A DNA stretch of 42,354 bases from Muribaculaceae bacterium. GTDB taxonomy: Bacteria; Bacteroidota; Bacteroidia; Bacteroidales; Muribaculaceae. This document shows, piece after piece, positions 37,142-42,354 of this stretch. The stretch is taken from positions 1 through 42,354 of the forward strand of contig JAFLTZ010000008.1 in NCBI GenBank assembly GCA_022509045.1, read 5' to 3'. Both the position numbers and the translations under genes were made by a program. Every line of letters starts with the position of its first letter. Position 1 is the first letter of the stretch. The notes beneath the pieces are model-generated. The model saw nothing but the letters and a program-made list of their open reading frames with translations. It was not told where the DNA came from and did no database searches.

Positions 37142-39106
37142 ATGACGCAAATCAACAAGCTGCTATTAGCACTCATAATCTCCATCTGCGCCACGACATC
37201 TGTTGCACAGATTCTCACTCCCATAGAGTGGGACACAGAGTTCACAATAACTGACGATAATACAGCAACCGCCACGTTTAAAGCTACAATTGAAGACGGA
37301 TGGCATCTGTACGCACTCGATTTGCCGGCAGATGGACCCATTGCGACATCTGTCATCTGGGAAGAGCTGTGGGGCATCGAACCTATCGGAGAAATAACAC
37401 CGAACCATGCGGCTCACCGCGAAATAGATATGCTATTTCATCTTGAGCTTGGATGGTGGACAAAATCGGTAACTCTCACTCAGAAATTTAAAATAACAAC
37501 GGACAATGGAAGGATTGGAGGCCGGGGGCATATAAACTTCATGGCATGTAACGACCAATCGTGTTTGCCTCCTAATAAAAAAGAATTTACATTCAGCAAA
37601 AATCTGAGTCAAGTGGCAGATGCTGAAACAAAAGATACTACAAAAACGGTAACATTTTCACAAGTATCGCCTACTACAATTTCCGACACATGGCAACCTG
37701 TGGATATTCCCAATGAAACAGAAAGCGCCCACGACTATTCTTCATTGTGGTATATATTCATTGGCGGGTTTATCGGAGGATTGCTTGCCTTGTTAACGCC
37801 ATGTGTGTGGCCAATGATACCGCTGACCGTGAGTTTCTTTTTAAAAAAATCAAATTCACGTGGAAAATCCATAATACAGGCAACCGGATACGGATTGTCG
37901 ATTATTGTCATTTACCTGCTCTTAGGATTGCTCGTCACACTTATATTCGGAGCGTCCAAATTAAACGATTTGAGCACAAATGCGATATTCAACATGGCAT
38001 TTTTCGCGTTGCTGGTAGTATTTGCAATTTCATTTTTCGGGGCATTCGATATAACATTACCCTCATCGTGGAGCAGCAAGATCAATAATTCGGCGTCGGA
38101 GACAACCGGGTGGCTAAGCATCTTTTTCATGGCATTTACGCTTACTCTCGTGTCGTTCTCGTGCACCGGACCGATAATAGGGACCCTATTGGTTGAAGCG
38201 GCAACATTGGGCGATATAACAGGACCTGCCATAGGGATGTTTGGGTTTGCATTGGCACTTGCCATACCATTTTCATTGTTTGCGATATTCCCGTCGTGGC
38301 TAAAAGAGATTCCCAAATCGGGAGGATGGTTAAATTCAGTGAAAGTAGTTCTTGGCTTTATAGAATTAGCATTATCTCTGAAATTTTTGTCGGTTGCAGA
38401 TTTAGCATACGGATGGCATATATTAGACAGAGAAGTATTTCTATCTCTATGGATTGTAATATTTGCACTATTGGGATTGTACCTACTCGGGAAGCTGCGA
38501 TTCTCACACGATAAAGAGATAGAAACCGTGGGAGTGCCACGCTTTATGCTTGCTTTGGTGTCATTTTCATTTTCAGTATATATGCTTCCGGGATTGTGGG
38601 GTGCGCCGCTAAAAGCAATCAGTGCGTTTGCACCGCCATTGCATACGCAGGATTTTAATCTGTACACCGAGGCTAATTTTCAGGAATTTGATGATTATGA
38701 TGACGGGCTTTCATACGCCAAACAACATAATTTGCCTGTGTTTATTGACTTCTCCGGTCATGGATGCGTGAATTGCCGAAAAATGGAAGCAGCAGTGTTT
38801 GAGAACACAGAAGTTCGTGCAAACCTTGAAAAGAATTTCGTGATTGTGAAATTGATGGTAGATGACAAGCAAAAGCTACGCACACCTCAAACAGTTACCG
38901 ACAATGGTAAAGAAATCATATTGCGCAGTGTCGGGGATAAATGGAGTTACTTACAACGTCATAAATTCGGAGCAAACTCACAGCCATACTACGCTATAGT
39001 GAACTATAAAGGAGAAATGCTTGCGGGACCGTATTATTATGATGAAGATATATCCAAGTTCCTTGACTTTTTGAACGCAGGTATCAACAAATTCAAGAAA
39101 AAATGA
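37142..39106 (+). CDS. dsbD: Thiol:disulfide interchange protein DsbD
   Basis: DsbD carries reducing power from cytosolic thioredoxin across the inner membrane to periplasmic thiol proteins. I chose the ATG at 37142, giving 654 residues with a signal peptide; an upstream TTG at 37118 is less likely. The periplasmic alpha domain has CNDQSCLPP. The membrane domain, about eight helices, starts with LLALLTPCVWPMIPLTVSFF and has a second cysteine in SFSCTGPIIGTLL. The C-terminal thioredoxin domain has C542-VN-C545. All six redox cysteines are therefore present. Its stop overlaps the mazG start by 4 nt. Confidence 0.93.
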   Translation: MTQINKLLLALIISICATTSVAQILTPIEWDTEFTITDDNTATATFKATIEDGWHLYALDLPADGPIATSVIWEELWGIEPIGEITPNHAAHREIDMLFHLELGWWTKSVTLTQKFKITTDNGRIGGRGHINFMACNDQSCLPPNKKEFTFSKNLSQVADAETKDTTKTVTFSQVSPTTISDTWQPVDIPNETESAHDYSSLWYIFIGGFIGGLLALLTPCVWPMIPLTVSFFLKKSNSRGKSIIQATGYGLSIIVIYLLLGLLVTLIFGASKLNDLSTNAIFNMAFFALLVVFAISFFGAFDITLPSSWSSKINNSASETTGWLSIFFMAFTLTLVSFSCTGPIIGTLLVEAATLGDITGPAIGMFGFALALAIPFSLFAIFPSWLKEIPKSGGWLNSVKVVLGFIELALSLKFLSVADLAYGWHILDREVFLSLWIVIFALLGLYLLGKLRFSHDKEIETVGVPRFMLALVSFSFSVYMLPGLWGAPLKAISAFAPPLHTQDFNLYTEANFQEFDDYDDGLSYAKQHNLPVFIDFSGHGCVNCRKMEAAVFENTEVRANLEKNFVIVKLMVDDKQKLRTPQTVTDNGKEIILRSVGDKWSYLQRHKFGANSQPYYAIVNYKGEMLAGPYYYDEDISKFLDFLNAGINKFKKK

Positions 39107-39891
39107 GTAATACAAAAGAATATAAAATGGAAGCATTCGGGGCGTTGCTCGACGTGCTCGATGAACTTCGCGTGAAATGTCCGTGGGATGCAAAACAAAC
39201 GAATGCCAGTTTACGCCCCAATACAATAGAAGAGACATTTGAACTTGCCGATGCACTCTACGCTGATGATAGCGACAATATAAAGAAAGAGCTTGGAGAT
39301 GTGCTCTTACACATAATATTTTATGCCAAGATAGCCGATGAAAGTAACCGCTTTGACATAGCCGATGTGTGTGATGCACTTCGCAATAAACTAATATATC
39401 GCCATCCACATGTATTCGGAAATGAGGAGGTGTCCAATTCGGAACAAGTGATACAGAATTGGGAACAACTAAAACTCAAAGAAAAGGGAGGCAACAAGAG
39501 TGTATTGTCGGGTGTTCCCAATTCACTACCAAGCATTATAAAAGCATATCGTGTACAGGAAAAAGCCGCCAATGTTGGTTTTGATTGGGAATCAGCGGAA
39601 CAAGTATGGGCGAAAGTAAAAGAGGAAATCTCAGAAGTTGAGGCAGAAATACTGAAAGGAAACCAAAGTAATCTTGAGAAAGAGTTCGGAGACCTGCTGT
39701 TCAGTATAATAAATGCCGCACGATTATATAAAGTACATCCCGACACAGCACTTGAGCTGACAAACAGGAAATTTATCTCCCGATTTAATTATGTAGAGGA
39801 AACAGCCAAATCAATGGGTAAATCGCTGAAAGAGATGAGTCTTGAAGAAATGGATTCACTGTGGGATGAAGCAAAAGACAGAGGCGTATAA
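39103..39891 (+). CDS. mazG: Nucleoside triphosphate pyrophosphohydrolase MazG
   Basis: MazG hydrolyses nucleoside triphosphates to monophosphates and pyrophosphate, a house-cleaning role. The 262-residue protein has the typical two repeats. The first opens with LRVKCPWDAKQTNASLRPNTIEETFELADAL and has the metal site KKELGDVLLHIIF. The second has EEISEVEAEIL and KEFGDLLFSIINAAR. Length is normal. It starts inside the end of dsbD (ATGA overlap), suggesting translational coupling despite unrelated functions. Confidence 0.94.
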   Translation: MSNTKEYKMEAFGALLDVLDELRVKCPWDAKQTNASLRPNTIEETFELADALYADDSDNIKKELGDVLLHIIFYAKIADESNRFDIADVCDALRNKLIYRHPHVFGNEEVSNSEQVIQNWEQLKLKEKGGNKSVLSGVPNSLPSIIKAYRVQEKAANVGFDWESAEQVWAKVKEEISEVEAEILKGNQSNLEKEFGDLLFSIINAARLYKVHPDTALELTNRKFISRFNYVEETAKSMGKSLKEMSLEEMDSLWDEAKDRGV

Positions 39892-40012
39892 AAGCCGTAT
39901 GATACGCATTTTAATGTAAAATTAGGGAGAGACGAAAAAAATACTTAATTTTGCATATAAATGAGAAGTGGTTTTAAAATACCCAAAATAATAAACAGAT
40001 AACATACGTAAA
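39892..40012 (+). promoter_or_regulatory. Intergenic region with promoter for the esterase-manA pair
   Basis: TAATTTTG at 39946-39953 matches the -7 consensus TAnnTTTG. At the right distance upstream only a weak -33 (TTAG, 39922-39925) is seen. The start codon is 59 nt downstream. I see no strong hairpin terminator for mazG in this gap. Confidence 0.5.
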
Positions 40013-41266
40013 ATGAATCGATTATACACATTTATAATGTTATTGGGCGTGATAGCAGTGATGCAAGCCTCAGATATAGAGTACACATTTAATCAACCTC
40101 ACGGAGCCTGGTGGACCTCACCATCAAAGCCCGAATTGTCATTAAAACTCACCAATACCGGAAGCAAAAGTGAGGAGCGAACAGTAACACTGACGATAGT
40201 GACAGATGAATTGAAATCGGAAGTGTATAAATTTGCTCAAAGTGCCACAATTGCAGCCGGTGCAGAAACGACAATAGGATTTCAGTTTAATTTAGAACCG
40301 GGATTTTATCATTGCATCTATACAAGCGGAGATTCTGTGCTGAAAGAATATAATATAGGATACGAACCAGAATGCATAGTATCGCTACCAGATTATCAAC
40401 CAGACTTTAAGGAATTTTGGGTGAGAGCACGTGCAGACTTAGACTCTGTTGCCCCGGAATTTTCTATGGAAAGGTTCCCCGAACAGGACTCCAAACTTGG
40501 GAAGGCATACAAAGTGCGAATGAAATCGGTAAAAGGCGAGGAACTGACAGGCTATTGCGTGATACCGAAAAAGAAAGGCAAGTATCCGGCAATTATCAAT
40601 TTCATGGGCTACGGAAGTGGTCCGGCATACGATTTCCGCCCGATATACGATGGAGAATTTATCTATTTTCAACAAAGCATACGCGGGCAAGGATTCACAA
40701 TAGAAAATAATACGCATGGAGAGTGGATGCAAGAGAATATAGCGGATATAGAAAACTACTATTATAGAAACGCATTCATGGATGTGGTCAGAGGCGTTGA
40801 TTTTGTGTATCAGATGCCGGAATTCGACGGTAAGAATCTGTTTGCAGAAGGAGGCAGCCAGGGAGGTGCACTAACAATGGCAGCAACAGCACTTGACAAA
40901 CGAATAGTAGCGGCCGCACCATTTATACCTTTTCTGAGTGATTATCCGAAATATCTGACAATGGGTTTATGGAGCGGCGACATTCTGAAACGTGGTGCAG
41001 CGGAGAGTGGAATATCGAAAGAACAGATGCTTAAAAACATGACCTATTTCGATATGAAGAATCTGTGTACACTGATAGAGGTGCCAGTGCTAATGGGCGT
41101 CGGGCTACAAGATGCAGTGTGTCCACCACGAACAAATTTCGCCGGATATAATGTGATTAGATCTCCAAAATCGTTTATAATCTACCCTGCAAAGGGCCAT
41201 GGAGTAGAACGTCCGGATTGGGACAATGCACATGTAAATTTCTTCAAACAGTATATGAAGAAATAA
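40013..41266 (+). CDS. Acetyl xylan esterase / cephalosporin-C deacetylase-like hydrolase
   Basis: A 417-residue exported alpha/beta hydrolase. A short signal peptide (about residues 1-19) is followed by a beta-sandwich domain of about 100 residues, then the AXE1-type catalytic domain. The nucleophile is S282 in GGSQGG, the acid D367 in GLQDAVCPP, and the base H396 in KGHGVE; all fit the family. YFQQSIRGQG is another AXE1-like segment. The likely reaction is removal of acetyl groups from carbohydrate, probably in the periplasm. The gene precedes manA by 21 nt, hinting at a carbohydrate role, but the substrate is not evident. Confidence 0.85.
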   Translation: MNRLYTFIMLLGVIAVMQASDIEYTFNQPHGAWWTSPSKPELSLKLTNTGSKSEERTVTLTIVTDELKSEVYKFAQSATIAAGAETTIGFQFNLEPGFYHCIYTSGDSVLKEYNIGYEPECIVSLPDYQPDFKEFWVRARADLDSVAPEFSMERFPEQDSKLGKAYKVRMKSVKGEELTGYCVIPKKKGKYPAIINFMGYGSGPAYDFRPIYDGEFIYFQQSIRGQGFTIENNTHGEWMQENIADIENYYYRNAFMDVVRGVDFVYQMPEFDGKNLFAEGGSQGGALTMAATALDKRIVAAAPFIPFLSDYPKYLTMGLWSGDILKRGAAESGISKEQMLKNMTYFDMKNLCTLIEVPVLMGVGLQDAVCPPRTNFAGYNVIRSPKSFIIYPAKGHGVERPDWDNAHVNFFKQYMKK

Positions 41267-41287
41267 TTTCAAACCTGCATAAAACAG

Positions 41288-42271
41288 ATGAAACCGGAAC
41301 TTCATCAAATATTTTTCAAATTCTCACCCATATACAAGGAGGTAACGTGGGGCGGTACGCGAATATTCGAGTTTAAGAATATTGCGGAAGCCGGTGCATG
41401 TGTGGGCGAAAGTTGGGAAATATCGGGAGTTAACGGTCAGGAGTCGGTGGTTAGCGAAGGAGAAGACAAGGGTTTATTACTTTCCGAATTAGTTGCAAAA
41501 TACAAAAGTCAACTTGTAGGAAATAGTAATTATAACCTCTATGGCGACCATTTTCCACTGCTGATTAAATTTATAGATGCGCGTAATACTCTTTCCGTGC
41601 AAGTCCATCCGAATGAGTCAATAGCACGACAGCGTCATGACTGTTCAGGGAAAAGCGAAATGTGGTATATCATCGATGCAGAGAAAGATGCACAGATGTA
41701 TATAGGATTGCGCGAAGCCCTCAGCAAAGAAGAGTATAACGTGATGGTATCTGAAAAAACGCTATTAGATGTAATCGAACGCCACACTCCCCAACCAGGG
41801 AACAGCTACTATATCCCAGCCGGACGAGTACACAGCATAGGAGCCGGAATATTATTGCTTGAAGTACAGCAAGCGAGCGATATAACCTACCGAATATACG
41901 ATTTCGACAGAAAGGATAAAAACGGCAATATGCGAGAATTGCATACAGAATTGGCAATGGAAGCTATCGACCTGAATAAAACAGATAATTGTGCGTGTAC
42001 CCCACTATTTCTAACTGAGCAAACTGAACAATTGGTAAAATGTCCCTATTTTGAAGTCAGAAAATCGGATATCAATGGAGAAATCGAACTCCATCAAAAT
42101 GATAGCTTTACGATAGCTGTATGCGTGGAAGGTGATATCGAACTCAATGCCACTCTTAACGGCAGGACTGAGAAAATGGAACTGAAATGCGGATTCAGCA
42201 CATTAATTGCAGCAGCCGCCACAAACATAAAAGTAACCGGCATCGGGAAATTAATCACCGCAACCACATAA
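41288..42271 (+). CDS. manA: Mannose-6-phosphate isomerase, class I
   Basis: ManA interconverts mannose-6-phosphate and fructose-6-phosphate in the cytosol, linking mannose use and GDP-mannose synthesis. The 327-residue protein is of the short type. Zinc ligands are visible: Gln and His in SVQVHPNE, Glu in GKSEMWYI, and His in PAGRVHSIGAG. YRIYDFDRKDKNG is a further signature. The start ATG is 21 nt after the esterase gene and the pair probably shares a transcript. Confidence 0.93.
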   Translation: MKPELHQIFFKFSPIYKEVTWGGTRIFEFKNIAEAGACVGESWEISGVNGQESVVSEGEDKGLLLSELVAKYKSQLVGNSNYNLYGDHFPLLIKFIDARNTLSVQVHPNESIARQRHDCSGKSEMWYIIDAEKDAQMYIGLREALSKEEYNVMVSEKTLLDVIERHTPQPGNSYYIPAGRVHSIGAGILLLEVQQASDITYRIYDFDRKDKNGNMRELHTELAMEAIDLNKTDNCACTPLFLTEQTEQLVKCPYFEVRKSDINGEIELHQNDSFTIAVCVEGDIELNATLNGRTEKMELKCGFSTLIAAAATNIKVTGIGKLITATT

Positions 42272-42354
42272 AACGCTTTCAATATCAGAAATCGTACAGG
42301 TGTGTTTTGCGCGGGGTGATGAGGGATATCCGTCGGGCGCCAACCTGCGGCTAT
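42272..42354. other. GC-rich right edge without a recognisable gene
   Basis: The last 83 nt follow manA. From about 42300 the composition rises to roughly 60 percent G+C, against about 40 percent in the neighbouring genes. No ORF or terminator can be defined before the window ends. It may be the start of a dispersed repeat or of another gene. Confidence 0.3.

Noticed and set aside
37912..38667. 251-codon ORF antisense to dsbD
   Set aside because: It lies wholly within the clearly coding dsbD gene, its translation is low-complexity and unlike any protein family, and no promoter was seen.

Overview
The window comes from a member of the Bacteroidota, most likely order Bacteroidales; the family is not certain, and a Muribaculaceae- or Tannerella-like bacterium is a guess. 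The evidence is the promoter style (TTTG, about 19 bp, then TAnnTTTG), weak Shine-Dalgarno signals, a fused nuoCD with no nuoEFG, an extended AtpD, a very short AtpC, and the DUF4922, DUF4831 and DUF1343 families. No tRNA, rRNA, CRISPR array, insertion sequence or phage gene was seen.

Layout. (1) 170-1036, minus strand: an orphan lipoprotein with its own terminator. (2) 1134-18512, plus strand: one long energy-conservation unit. A promoter and a structured 277-nt leader are followed by nuoA-B-CD-H, then all eight ATP synthase genes (atpD-C-B-E-F-H-A-G), then nuoI-J-K-L-M-N, and an 18-bp hairpin terminator. The ATP synthase operon therefore sits inside the complex I operon. (3) 18528-19361, minus strand: a BadF/NagK-type sugar kinase. 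(4) 19623-35922, plus strand: an 11-gene, tightly spaced operon for peptidoglycan and N-acetylmuramic acid (MurNAc) salvage. (5) 36002-39891: DUF4831 protein, DsbD, MazG. (6) 40013-42271: acetyl-xylan-esterase-like hydrolase and mannose-6-phosphate isomerase.

How the genes fit together. The salvage operon reads as a route from cell wall to central metabolism. A secreted amidase strips peptides, the exo-muramidase NamZ releases MurNAc, and AmpG-like and MurT-like permeases import the fragments. MurK phosphorylates MurNAc and MurQ splits it into GlcNAc-6-phosphate and D-lactate. A 930-residue FAD/Fe-S D-lactate dehydrogenase-like protein would then oxidise the D-lactate, probably into the quinone pool. 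Between amidase and AmpG lies an unexplained cytosolic module: a double glycosyltransferase family 2 protein, a GalT-like DUF4922 protein with CFLC and HMHFQ motifs, and a SpoIID-type protein with no export signal although its catalytic and zinc residues are kept. This module is the best candidate for undescribed biology. A tandem SGNH hydrolase whose second half has lost catalytic residues ends the operon, and a kinase paralog of MurK lies divergently just upstream of it.
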